DNA from: JANQMX01 sp965247175
Lineage (GTDB): Bacteria; Pseudomonadota; Alphaproteobacteria; Kiloniellales; DSM-21159
Assembly: GCA_965247175.1 (NCBI GenBank)
Contig: OZ252006.1
Span: 2,542,001 to 2,606,000, forward strand
DNA: 64,000 nt
Reading direction: 5' to 3'
Shown: positions 10,589 to 18,094 of the stretch, piece after piece
Layout of the letters: every line of letters starts with the position of its first letter
Position numbering within the stretch: position 1 is the first letter of the stretch
Notes under the pieces: model-generated
The model's database searches: none
What the model saw: only the letters and a program-made list of their open reading frames with translations
What the model was told of the DNA's origin: nothing
Made by a program: the position numbers and the translations under genes

Positions 10589-11065
10589 CTAGTTCGTGAG
10601 GCTGGCCCGCAGCATCCATGCGGTCTTGTCGTGCGCCGTCATGCGCTCGATCATCATGTCGCCGGTGACCTCGTCTCCGACGCCTTGCGCCGCTTCCAGC
10701 ACTTGGCGTGCCCTGATCGAGAGAGACTCATGGTCGGCCGTGAGCTGGCGGATCATCTCTGAGGCGTCGGGCAGGTTGTCGCCGGCCTCATCGATGCCTT
10801 TCATGGCCAGGAAGGCCTTGAAGCTGCCCGGCGCACGGAAGCCGAGGGCCCGAATGCGTTCGGCAATCTCGTCGTTCGCCTCGGCCAGCTCCTCGTACTG
10901 CTCACCGAACATCTCGTGGTAGTGCTTGAAGTGCGGTCCCGTGACGTTCCAGTGGAAGTTCTGCGTCTTTAGATACAAGGTGTAGGTGTCGGCCAGCATG
11001 CCGGACAGGGCATCGGCGACGGCCTTACGGCCTTCCTCGCTTACTCCGATCTTGGGTTCCATCAT
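10589..11065 (-). CDS. dps: Dps family ferritin-like DNA-protection protein
   Basis: A 158-residue Dps protein that stores iron and consumes peroxide in a dodecameric shell. The ferroxidase residues fit the family spacing exactly: H38 (NFHWNVTG), H50, D65 and E69 (NDEIAER). The start ATG has an AGGAGAGAA-type Shine-Dalgarno. An Irr-box-like palindrome lies 68 bases upstream of the start, pointing to iron control. The downstream neighbour on the same strand is msrP, so iron/peroxide defence and oxidised-protein repair are side by side. Confidence 0.96.
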   Translation of the reverse strand: MMEPKIGVSEEGRKAVADALSGMLADTYTLYLKTQNFHWNVTGPHFKHYHEMFGEQYEELAEANDEIAERIRALGFRAPGSFKAFLAMKGIDEAGDNLPDASEMIRQLTADHESLSIRARQVLEAAQGVGDEVTGDMMIERMTAHDKTAWMLRASLTN

Positions 11066-11132
11066 TTCTCTCCTATGAAGCGATGATCTTTGACAGTGTA
11101 TTTGGTGTTGAATCAGCGCGATGCAAGCTATT

Positions 11133-11149
11133 TTTAGAATTCTTCTAAT
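11133..11149. promoter_or_regulatory. Irr-box-like (iron control element) palindrome
   Basis: TTTAGAA (11133-11139), TTC, TTCTAAT (11143-11149): a 17-base near-perfect palindrome in the spacer between the hydratase gene and dps. It matches the iron control element recognised by Irr in alphaproteobacteria (TTTAGAA-N3-TTCTAAA) at 13 of 14 arm positions. It is placed 68 bases upstream of the dps ATG, a normal promoter distance. Irr responds to haem and iron status. The match is seen directly; binding is inferred. Confidence 0.65.
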
Positions 11150-11163
11150 TTATGGGATTAGGC

Positions 11164-11952
11164 TCAGAGCGTCACACTGATCGAGCCGAGAACACCGAAA
11201 TCGGCGCGGGCTGTCTGACCCGCCTCCAAATAGACGAAAGGTGTTACAACGCCAGTGGTGATCAGCTCGCCAGCCCGCAAACACCGGCCCTTGGCGATCA
11301 GCTCATTGGCCAACCAAGCCAGTACGTTGAAGGGATGCCCAAGGGCGTTGGCGCCGGTCCCGGAGCCAGCGGGCGCCTCATCGACTGCAAGATCCACGTG
11401 GTGATCGGCGAGCTTCAGGGCCGAAAAGTCCACGAGTCCCGGACCTAGCAGAAAGGCCCCATGGGCCGCATTGTCGGCGATCAGGCTGGCCGCTCCGACG
11501 GACATCCAGCCCTCCCGGCCATAGGCAGAGTCGATGATCTCGAAGGCCGGGTGCAGAGAGCCGACAGCCGCCGCCACTGTCTCTCGGTCATAGGGTTGGG
11601 CCTGCTCCGGAAGGTCCGCGGCCAGCCGCACGGCGAACTCGGGCTCGGCAAGCCCGATAAGGAAGCGACCAGCGGGCCAGCGTGCAGCCGCGCTGTCGAG
11701 GCGACTCGTGCTGTCGAGGAGGTGCCCGTAGAAGGGCCCATCGACCCCCAGAGCCGCCTGAGCCCGGGCGCTGGTGGCGGCGACCTTGTAGCCGATCGCC
11801 TGCCCGCCCTGCGCCTCCACATAGGCGCGCTGCACGGCATAACCTTCGGCTGGGTTGCCAGGCCGCAGGCTTTCGGGGAGGCCCGCTGTCAGGGGTGCTT
11901 TCGCACGCCGCGCGGCGAGCAAACGCTCGGCAACCTCGACCGGATTGGCCAC
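11164..11952 (-). CDS. 2-keto-4-pentenoate hydratase-like (FAH superfamily)
   Basis: A 262-residue enzyme of the fumarylacetoacetase / 2-oxopent-4-enoate hydratase group, which adds water to or decarboxylates 2-oxo acids from aromatic meta-cleavage. Visible family blocks are AVQRAYVEAQGGQAIGYKVAATS, the metal-binding region AEPEFAVRLA, HPAFEIIDSAY, and the C-terminal GHPFNVLAWLANEL and AGELITTGVVTPFVY. No other aromatic-degradation gene is nearby, so the physiological substrate is open. The gene follows the EF-G-like gene on the same strand with 16 bases between them, suggesting co-transcription, although the two have no obvious functional link. Confidence 0.88.
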   Translation of the reverse strand: MANPVEVAERLLAARRAKAPLTAGLPESLRPGNPAEGYAVQRAYVEAQGGQAIGYKVAATSARAQAALGVDGPFYGHLLDSTSRLDSAAARWPAGRFLIGLAEPEFAVRLAADLPEQAQPYDRETVAAAVGSLHPAFEIIDSAYGREGWMSVGAASLIADNAAHGAFLLGPGLVDFSALKLADHHVDLAVDEAPAGSGTGANALGHPFNVLAWLANELIAKGRCLRAGELITTGVVTPFVYLEAGQTARADFGVLGSISVTL

Positions 11953-11968
11953 AGCCCGGCAGCAGCGC

Positions 11969-13996
11969 CTATTGCGCCGCCTGGCGCACCATCTCCTTGA
12001 CCCGCTCGGCCGGCTTGCCGGTCAGTTCCTGCAGGTGGTCGAACTTGGCCGAGAAAGTGCCCACACCTTGGCTGAGCGACCGAAGCTCGAGAATGAGATC
12101 GAGGGTTTCCGACTGCGGCATGAAGGCCTTCACCTCGTCCCAGCCCTGCCAGCCGGCCCGCGCATCGAAGCCCAAGACCTGGCCGCGCCGCCCGGAGATC
12201 AACGTGTGCACCTTGCTGGTGTAGGCGTTGGGCACGGCGATGGTGACCTCGCTGATCGGCTCCAGCAGCACAGGCTGACACTCCGGCAGGGCATCGTTCA
12301 TGGCCTGCCGGCCGGCGATCTTGAATGCCATCTCAGAGCTGTCCACCGAGTGGTGCTGGCCGTCGTAGAGCGTCACGGATACGTCCACCACCGGGAAACC
12401 GAGCGGCCCTTGCACCAAGGACTCCTTCACCCCGTGTTCTACCGCGGGGATGTACTGCCGCGGCACCACGCCACCGACGATCTTGTCGTGGAAGGCAAAG
12501 CCCTCGCCGCGCGGCACCGGCTGTATCTCGACGTGAATGTCGGCGAACTGACCGTGGCCGCCGGTCTGCCGCTTGTAGCGCGAGTGATACTTGGTGCCGC
12601 GCCGGATTGTCTCCTTGTAGGCCGGGCGGGCCGGCTCCGTCGCCACCTCCACGTGGTACTTGTTCTTCAGGCGCTCCGCCGCGAGCTGCAGGTGAATGTT
12701 GCCCTGCCCCCAGAGCAGCATCTGGTGCGTATCCTGGCTGTGCTCCACCGAGAGCGACGGGTCCTCTTCGATCAGCTTGGCCAAGGAGCCTGTGAGCTTG
12801 ACCTCGTCCTGACGGTTCACCGGCTGAATGCAAAGCGCATAGACCGGTGTCAGCGGCGCAGGGCGCTCGAGTTCCAGATCACCGAGCTTGCCGTCCTCGC
12901 CGATGACGTCACCCGTCCGCAGACTTTCCAGCCGGCCGAGGCCGATAATCTCTCCAGCCGAAGCCTTGGCGACCTTCTCCTGATGCCCGCCTTGCAGGCG
13001 GAACAAGGCCGAGGCCCGCTCGCCATCGAAGCTAGCACCTTCCTTGATCTCGCCACGCCAGACACGGGCGACGCTGACCTTGCCCGTGTGTGGCAGATAG
13101 AAGGTCTTGACGACGCTGGCGACCATGGGGGCGCTGGGCAGGCCGAGGCGTTCGATCGCCGCGTCCGGTCCCGGCACTTCGTGGCGTAGGGCCTTCAAAA
13201 GCCTATGGATGCCGTTGTCGTGCTCGGCAGAGCCCAGGAAGACCGGCACGATCAGGTCCTCGGCCAGGTCCTTCTCGAGCTGCGCGTAGACCTCGTCATT
13301 CGCCGGGACCTTGTCCTCCAGCAGCTCTTCGAGCAGAGCGTCATCGAAGTCGGCGAGGGCTTCCAGCATTTCCTGCCGCGCCTCGCTCTCCCGGTCGCGC
13401 ATCGTGTCCGGCATCTCGACGAGGTTTGAAGGCTTGTGCTCCTGATACTGCCAGGCCCGCTCGCTCACCAGATCGACGGCGCCGACAACGTCCTCACCAT
13501 CCCGCATGGGCACCTGTCGTAGCACCAAGGGCCGTGAGGAGTATTCCTGGATCGCCGCCAGGATGTCGCGCACCCGCGCCGTCGCCTTGTCCATCTTATT
13601 GATGAACAGCATGTGCGGAATGCCCTGGTCCTCCAGGAAGCGGAACAGCGGCGACAGCGCAACCGCCTTTTCCAGCTCCGGCTCGGCGACGATGACGGCC
13701 ACGTCGGCGGCCATCAGGGCGTCCCGTGCCTCCTGCGCCAGCTCGATCGAGCCCGGGCAGTCGAGAAAGTACCACTGGTCGCCGAGGTAATCTGCGTGTG
13801 CCACGTTGAGTTCGGCCGACATGCCGTGGGCGCGGGCCTCGGGCCCGGCATCGCCTACGCTGTTGCCGTCGTTGACGCTGCCCTTGCGCTGAAGTGTTCC
13901 CGCGGCCTTGAGCATCGCCTCGAGCAGGGTGGTCTTGCCGCTCGTATAGCTCCCGACCAATGCAGCACAGCGTGCCGGAGTGCCTGCCTTGGACAT
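11969..13996 (-). CDS. Elongation factor G-like GTPase
   Basis: A 675-residue EF-G paralogue. The G domain shows a P-loop GSYTSGKTTL, a G3 motif DCPGSIEL and NKMD (G4). EF-G domains II to V follow, including KETIRRGTKYHSRYKRQTGG and the C-terminal ISGRRGQVLGFDA. It is not the housekeeping fusA: the P-loop lacks the GHVDAGKTT form, and switch I, between the P-loop and DCPG, has no RGITI-type sequence. Such EF-G-like proteins are widespread in alphaproteobacteria and poorly characterised. A GGGAGG Shine-Dalgarno precedes the ATG. It is near but not beside any ribosomal gene. Confidence 0.88.
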   Translation of the reverse strand: MSKAGTPARCAALVGSYTSGKTTLLEAMLKAAGTLQRKGSVNDGNSVGDAGPEARAHGMSAELNVAHADYLGDQWYFLDCPGSIELAQEARDALMAADVAVIVAEPELEKAVALSPLFRFLEDQGIPHMLFINKMDKATARVRDILAAIQEYSSRPLVLRQVPMRDGEDVVGAVDLVSERAWQYQEHKPSNLVEMPDTMRDRESEARQEMLEALADFDDALLEELLEDKVPANDEVYAQLEKDLAEDLIVPVFLGSAEHDNGIHRLLKALRHEVPGPDAAIERLGLPSAPMVASVVKTFYLPHTGKVSVARVWRGEIKEGASFDGERASALFRLQGGHQEKVAKASAGEIIGLGRLESLRTGDVIGEDGKLGDLELERPAPLTPVYALCIQPVNRQDEVKLTGSLAKLIEEDPSLSVEHSQDTHQMLLWGQGNIHLQLAAERLKNKYHVEVATEPARPAYKETIRRGTKYHSRYKRQTGGHGQFADIHVEIQPVPRGEGFAFHDKIVGGVVPRQYIPAVEHGVKESLVQGPLGFPVVDVSVTLYDGQHHSVDSSEMAFKIAGRQAMNDALPECQPVLLEPISEVTIAVPNAYTSKVHTLISGRRGQVLGFDARAGWQGWDEVKAFMPQSETLDLILELRSLSQGVGTFSAKFDHLQELTGKPAERVKEMVRQAAQ

Positions 13997-14180
13997 GTCT
14001 TACCTCCCTGTCTGCCTGGCTCTTAACGAGCCGATTTCTTTGACCTTGCCCGTCATGGTTCCAGACTTTGCGGGGCAATGGCAACCGACAATTGCCGGCC
14101 GGGCATAGGCTCAGCGGCTCACATCCCAACTCTGAGCGCTGCCGAAGGCGCTTGTAAGGCAGGCTAGATTTCCCGGCGGA

Positions 14181-15371
14181 CTAGGCGCGGTCGAGCGCGC
14201 CGGCGAAGTCCTCGGTCAGGTCTTCGATGTCCTCCAGCCCCACGGACACGCGGATCAGCCCCTCGCTGAGGCCGAAGCGCGCCAGGGCATCGCCGCGGTA
14301 GCTGGTATGGGTCATGCTGGCCGGATGCTGGGCCAGGGTCTCGCAGCCGCCCAGGCTGACGGCACGGCTGGCCAGGGTCAGCCGGTCGAGAAAGCGCTTG
14401 CCGGCCGCTAAGCCGCCGCGCAGCTCGAACGCCAAGAGGCCGCCCGGCAGGCTCATCTGCCGCTCGGAGAGCGCGTGCTGCGGATGGGACGGCAGACCCG
14501 GATAGCGCACCTTGCGCACCTTGGGATGGCTTTCCAGCATCTGAGCCAGGGCCAGGGCGTTGTCGCTGTGCCGCTCAAGCCGAACGCCCAACGTCTTGAT
14601 GCCGCGCAAGACCAGAAAGGCGGAGAGCGGTGCGATCGCAGCACCGGTCATGTAGCGCAGTCCCCGCATGCGAACGTCCTTCACCAAGTCCTTGGAGCCG
14701 ACGAGGGCGCCGGCAAGGACGTCGCTGTGCCCGCCCAGAAACTTGGTCATGCTGTGAATGACGGCGTCGGCACCGTTGTCCAAAGGCCGCTGCGCCGCCG
14801 GCGTCGCGAAGGTGTTGTCCACCACGGTGATCGCGCCAGCCTCCCGCGCCATCGCCGACACTCGCCCGATATCGACGATGTCGAGGTTGGGGTTGGCCGG
14901 CGTCTCGCAATAGACCATGCGCGTCGTCTCGGTCAGCGCCTCGGCAAGATTGGCCGGGTCGGTGAGATCGACCAGCTTTACGTCGATGCCGAACTCCGGC
15001 AGCTCCTTGGCGATCAAGGTGTAGCTGTTGCCGTAGAGGGTGTGATGGGCGACCAGGCCGTCGCCGGGGCGCAGGCGGGTCCAGAACAGGCTGGCGATGG
15101 CGCCCATGCCGGAAGCGGTGACCAGCCCGGCCTCCGCCCCCTCCAGATCCGCGATGCGCTGCTCCAAGAGAGCCTGGGTCGGGTTCTTGGTGCGGCCGTA
15201 GGCGAAGGCCTCGCGCTCCCCAGCGAAGGTCTGCGCCGCCTCGTCCGCGCTGTCGAAGACATAAGTCGAGGTCATGTAGACCGGATGCTCGAGCGCGCCC
15301 TGATGCGCCGCCGGATCATGACCGTGATGGATGGCACGGGTGTTGAAGCCGGGTTTTCGGTTTCGGCGCAT
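14181..15371 (-). CDS. Methionine gamma-lyase-like PLP enzyme
   Basis: A 396-residue Cys/Met-metabolism PLP enzyme (trans-sulfuration family). PLP lysine is K210 in HSMTKFLGGHSD; the YGRTKNPT, GMGAI and CETPANPN motifs and QHPASMTHTSY are present. Overall sequence resembles methionine gamma-lyase most closely, which makes methanethiol, ammonia and 2-oxobutyrate. However, the position of the lyase signature cysteine (C116 of the Pseudomonas enzyme) is N115 here (TLYGNSY), so the true reaction may be a cystathionine lyase, an O-acylhomoserine sulfhydrylase or another. The start at 15369-15371 has GGGAAGGGA upstream; earlier in-frame starts add unrelated residues. The amidinotransferase gene lies 80 bases upstream on the same strand. 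Confidence 0.85.
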   Translation of the reverse strand: MRRNRKPGFNTRAIHHGHDPAAHQGALEHPVYMTSTYVFDSADEAAQTFAGEREAFAYGRTKNPTQALLEQRIADLEGAEAGLVTASGMGAIASLFWTRLRPGDGLVAHHTLYGNSYTLIAKELPEFGIDVKLVDLTDPANLAEALTETTRMVYCETPANPNLDIVDIGRVSAMAREAGAITVVDNTFATPAAQRPLDNGADAVIHSMTKFLGGHSDVLAGALVGSKDLVKDVRMRGLRYMTGAAIAPLSAFLVLRGIKTLGVRLERHSDNALALAQMLESHPKVRKVRYPGLPSHPQHALSERQMSLPGGLLAFELRGGLAAGKRFLDRLTLASRAVSLGGCETLAQHPASMTHTSYRGDALARFGLSEGLIRVSVGLEDIEDLTEDFAGALDRA

Positions 15372-15451
15372 GACGTCCCTTCCCACAGTCGCCCTCCTCA
15401 CTCGAAAGGCGCCCCCATCGGACACCCTACGCCGAACGCGTCGGCAGGTGA

Positions 15452-16465
15452 TCAGTCGATTGTGTCGCGCACCAGCGGGCAGGTCGAGCAATGGATGCCG
15501 CCACCGCCGAGAAAGATCTTCTCGTATTCGACCGGAAGGATGTCGATGCCGAGCTTGTCGAGCGCCTCGGCCGTGCGTGGAGAGGGGCCGGTCTGCATGA
15601 TCACGCGCCCCGGCCGCACCGCGATGCAGTTGACGGTCCCGGAGGGATCGTCGGGATGGATCTCGACCGTCCGGATGCCGAGCTCCTGCAGCTTCTCCAG
15701 GAACCAGAAGGGGAGCTGGGTCGGATTGATGATGGCCGTATCGGCATCGACCATCACCAGCGCCCCGTCGATGTGCAGCCGATAGCCGGTGAGGTCGCAG
15801 CGCAGCAGCTCGACGCCTTGGGCGTTCAAGACCTCTTCGACCTGCCGGCAGCCCTCTTCATTGACCCGGCTCGAACGACCGATCACGGCCGTGCGCGGAT
15901 TGAGCCAGACGAAGCTGCCGCCTTCCATCAACCCCGTGCCGTGGACGGTGCGCAAAATCGGCATGCCGAGCCCTGCAATGGTCTCGGTGACCGGCGCCTC
16001 CTCTCCCCGGCGCACGATGGGGCCGAGCCGGGTGACGATGGCACCGCCCTTCACGCCAATCGCGGAATCCCGGGTGTAGATGGACTTGTGCTTACCCGGA
16101 GCACAGCGCTTGAGATAGACCACCTCGACTCCCTCGGCGCGCAGGATGTCGGCCAGCGCATCGTGCTGCGCCTGCTGCTCCTCCAGCGAGGGAATGACGT
16201 CGCCCCGCCAGTACCAGGTCTCACCCACTTCGTCGCCGTAGGAGCCCAGGCGCTCGATGCGTTTGGAGGGATCGATGATGCCCAGCTCCTCGCCCGGGCG
16301 ATGCATCAGCACGACGCGCAGTTGGCCAACATCGTTGTCGCAGCCCCATCGCCGGCCCCAGATCTCCTCCAGCTGAGAAGCCGACTCGAACTCCGGCTCG
16401 GCATGAGACGGAAAGGCCTTGATGGTCATGTTGTAGCGGTATTCGAACTCGCTGACGGCGCTCAT
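15452..16465 (-). CDS. Amidinotransferase-fold hydrolase (arginine deiminase / DDAH-like)
   Basis: A 337-residue guanidine-modifying enzyme. The nucleophile is C326 in GGGGIHCSTCPL, with the catalytic His in YRLHIDGAL and an acidic EGGSFVWL motif. These mark the arginine deiminase / dimethylargininase / amidinotransferase superfamily. The exact substrate (arginine, dimethylarginine, agmatine or other) cannot be read from the sequence. I chose the ATG at 16465 (MSAVSEFEYRY), eight bases after GGGAG. A GTG three codons earlier sits directly on that Shine-Dalgarno. It is probably co-transcribed with the PLP lyase gene, suggesting an amino-acid breakdown pair. Confidence 0.85.
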   Translation of the reverse strand: MSAVSEFEYRYNMTIKAFPSHAEPEFESASQLEEIWGRRWGCDNDVGQLRVVLMHRPGEELGIIDPSKRIERLGSYGDEVGETWYWRGDVIPSLEEQQAQHDALADILRAEGVEVVYLKRCAPGKHKSIYTRDSAIGVKGGAIVTRLGPIVRRGEEAPVTETIAGLGMPILRTVHGTGLMEGGSFVWLNPRTAVIGRSSRVNEEGCRQVEEVLNAQGVELLRCDLTGYRLHIDGALVMVDADTAIINPTQLPFWFLEKLQELGIRTVEIHPDDPSGTVNCIAVRPGRVIMQTGPSPRTAEALDKLGIDILPVEYEKIFLGGGGIHCSTCPLVRDTID

Positions 16466-16585
16466 GCCGATCACTCCCTGCTCGTCCCCGTGATAGAAGA
16501 GCAGGCATGTTAGCCGCCGTCATGACCCAGCGGTAGGACTGGGTGCGCAACCCTGCTGCACCTTTGCGATGCCGGGTGGGTTGCG

Positions 16586-17284
16586 TCAGGCTGATGCGTT
16601 CAGGCTGCGCAGCGAGACGCGTTGTTCACCGGCCGCGTCGAAATTGGCGGGGTCGAGCCAACGCTCGAAGTTCGCCTTTACCCGCGGCCAGTCCTTATCG
16701 AGCAAAGCGAACCAGGCGCTGTCGCGGTTGCGCCCCTTGACGATCAGGTGCTGGCGGAAGACGCCCTCGAAATCGAAGCCGAACCGCAGCGCCGCCGCCT
16801 TGGACTTTTCGTTCAGGTCATTGCACTTCCACTCCAGGCGGCGGTAGCCCAGTCCGTCGAAGGTCTCGCGCATCAGAAGGAAGATGGCTTCGGTTGCCAT
16901 CGGCGTGCGCTGCAGGCTCGGCGCGAACCAGATGTGCCCGATCTCGATGACACCCATGGCCGGCACGATACGCAGGAAGCTCACCATGCCGAGCGGCTTG
17001 CCGCTCTCAGCCTCGCAGACAGCGAAGAACAGCGGGTCGTCGCCGAGGCAGAAGGACTGCTGCCAGGCGACGAAGGCCTCCGCGCTGTCGAAGGGGCCGT
17101 ACGGCATATAGGTCCAGATCTCCGGCGCCTCGCGGGAGACGGCATGCAGGGCCGCACCGTGGCGGGCCGGGTCGATCGGCTCCAAACGGACCAGACGGCC
17201 CTCCAGCGCCTTGCGCGCCGGCGGCCGCCAGTCGCGCGCCGCGACGGCCGGACCAACCGGCAGTTCCATCTCCACGACGCTCAC
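16586..17284 (-). CDS. GNAT family N-acetyltransferase (RimJ/RimL-like)
   Basis: A 232-residue acetyltransferase with the RimJ/RimL arrangement: LEGRLVRLEPIDPARH at the start, acetyl-CoA-binding core IGHIWFAPSLQRTPMATEAIFLLM, then WKCNDLNEKSKAAALRFGFDFEGVFRQH. The substrate is unknown. The start is a GTG that overlaps the TGA of the upstream PNPOx-like gene (GTGA at 17281-17284), so the two are translationally coupled. A much longer open frame in register upstream runs through the PNPOx gene and is not real. Confidence 0.88.
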   Translation of the reverse strand: MSVVEMELPVGPAVAARDWRPPARKALEGRLVRLEPIDPARHGAALHAVSREAPEIWTYMPYGPFDSAEAFVAWQQSFCLGDDPLFFAVCEAESGKPLGMVSFLRIVPAMGVIEIGHIWFAPSLQRTPMATEAIFLLMRETFDGLGYRRLEWKCNDLNEKSKAAALRFGFDFEGVFRQHLIVKGRNRDSAWFALLDKDWPRVKANFERWLDPANFDAAGEQRVSLRSLNASA

Positions 17285-17958
17285 TCGGCTGCCTCCTTGA
17301 CCGTCTTGGTGCCATAGCGATAGCCGGTGACGTGCGCGGGCAGCGGCGTCTTGGGGTCGAGCCGGGGGCAAGGTTTCGGCGTGCCGACCACCGTGACGAA
17401 GGGAACGACGCCGGCCCAGACCGGCAGGGCATAGTCCTCCTCGTCGTCGGCCGGCGGCGCGTCGCGCACCTTGGCCGAGGCTTCGTCGATCTTCATCGAC
17501 AACATCGTGGTGGCCTTCAACTCCTGCTCCGTCACCGGCCGGATCTCGGCCCAGCGCCCCGGCAGGATGCCTTCCATGAACTCTTCCAGCCCGGCGAGCT
17601 TGCTCTTGGGATCCGCGACCTTTTCGGCCGTGCCGAACAGCATCACCGAACGGTAGTTCACGCTGCTGTGGAAGCCGGAGCGGGCCAGGACCAGGCCGTC
17701 CAGGTGGCTGACGGTCAGGCAGACCTCCATGCCAGCGGACTTGCGCAGCATGCGGCTGGCCGATGAGCCGTGCCAGTAGACATGGTCGCCTTCGCGCCAA
17801 TAGAGCGTCGGAGTGACGTAGGGGGAGCCATCGATGATGTAGCCGACGTGGCACAGCAAGCCGGCATCCAGGATTCGGTAGAGGGACTCTTTGTCGTACT
17901 GCGCCCGCTGGTGCAGGCGCTTGACCTTGGTCCGTGCAGAGGGAGGGGTCCCGCTCAT
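17281..17958 (-). CDS. Pyridoxamine 5'-phosphate oxidase-related flavoprotein
   Basis: A 225-residue protein of the PNPOx-like split-barrel flavin-binding family (N-terminal VKRLHQRAQYDKESLYRILDAG, then CHVGYIIDGSPYVTPTLYWREGDHVYWHGS and SVNYRSVMLFGTAE). Members bind FMN or haem, and the reaction here is not known. I prefer the ATG at 17958 (MSGTPP) over an upstream TTG. It is divergent from a MocR-type regulator with a palindromic site between them, and coupled to the GNAT gene. MocR regulators commonly control a divergent vitamin-B6- or amine-related gene, which supports a shared regulon. Confidence 0.85.
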   Translation of the reverse strand: MSGTPPSARTKVKRLHQRAQYDKESLYRILDAGLLCHVGYIIDGSPYVTPTLYWREGDHVYWHGSSASRMLRKSAGMEVCLTVSHLDGLVLARSGFHSSVNYRSVMLFGTAEKVADPKSKLAGLEEFMEGILPGRWAEIRPVTEQELKATTMLSMKIDEASAKVRDAPPADDEEDYALPVWAGVVPFVTVVGTPKPCPRLDPKTPLPAHVTGYRYGTKTVKEAAE

Positions 17959-18017
17959 GGCGTCTTCTCGCTTCAACTCAACAGTATGGATTCTTGATCG
18001 TTGGGGTTTGCCTGCTT

Positions 18018-18041
18018 ATTGGCTTTCTCAAAAGAGCCAAT
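18018..18041. promoter_or_regulatory. Palindromic operator for the MocR regulator (predicted)
   Basis: ATTGGCT (18018-18024), ten bases, AGCCAAT (18035-18041): perfect 7-bp arms in the 136-base divergent spacer. A further CCAAT occurs at 18062-18066. The spacing and the divergent gene arrangement fit a GntR/MocR binding site. Assignment is by position. Confidence 0.6.
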
Positions 18042-18094
18042 TCTGATCTATTCGATCATACCAATTTTCCGAACAGGATGAACCTGACAGACAA

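Noticed and set aside
14475..15785. 436-codon plus-strand frame
   Set aside because: It overlaps the methionine-lyase-like and amidinotransferase genes in antisense and shows no motif.
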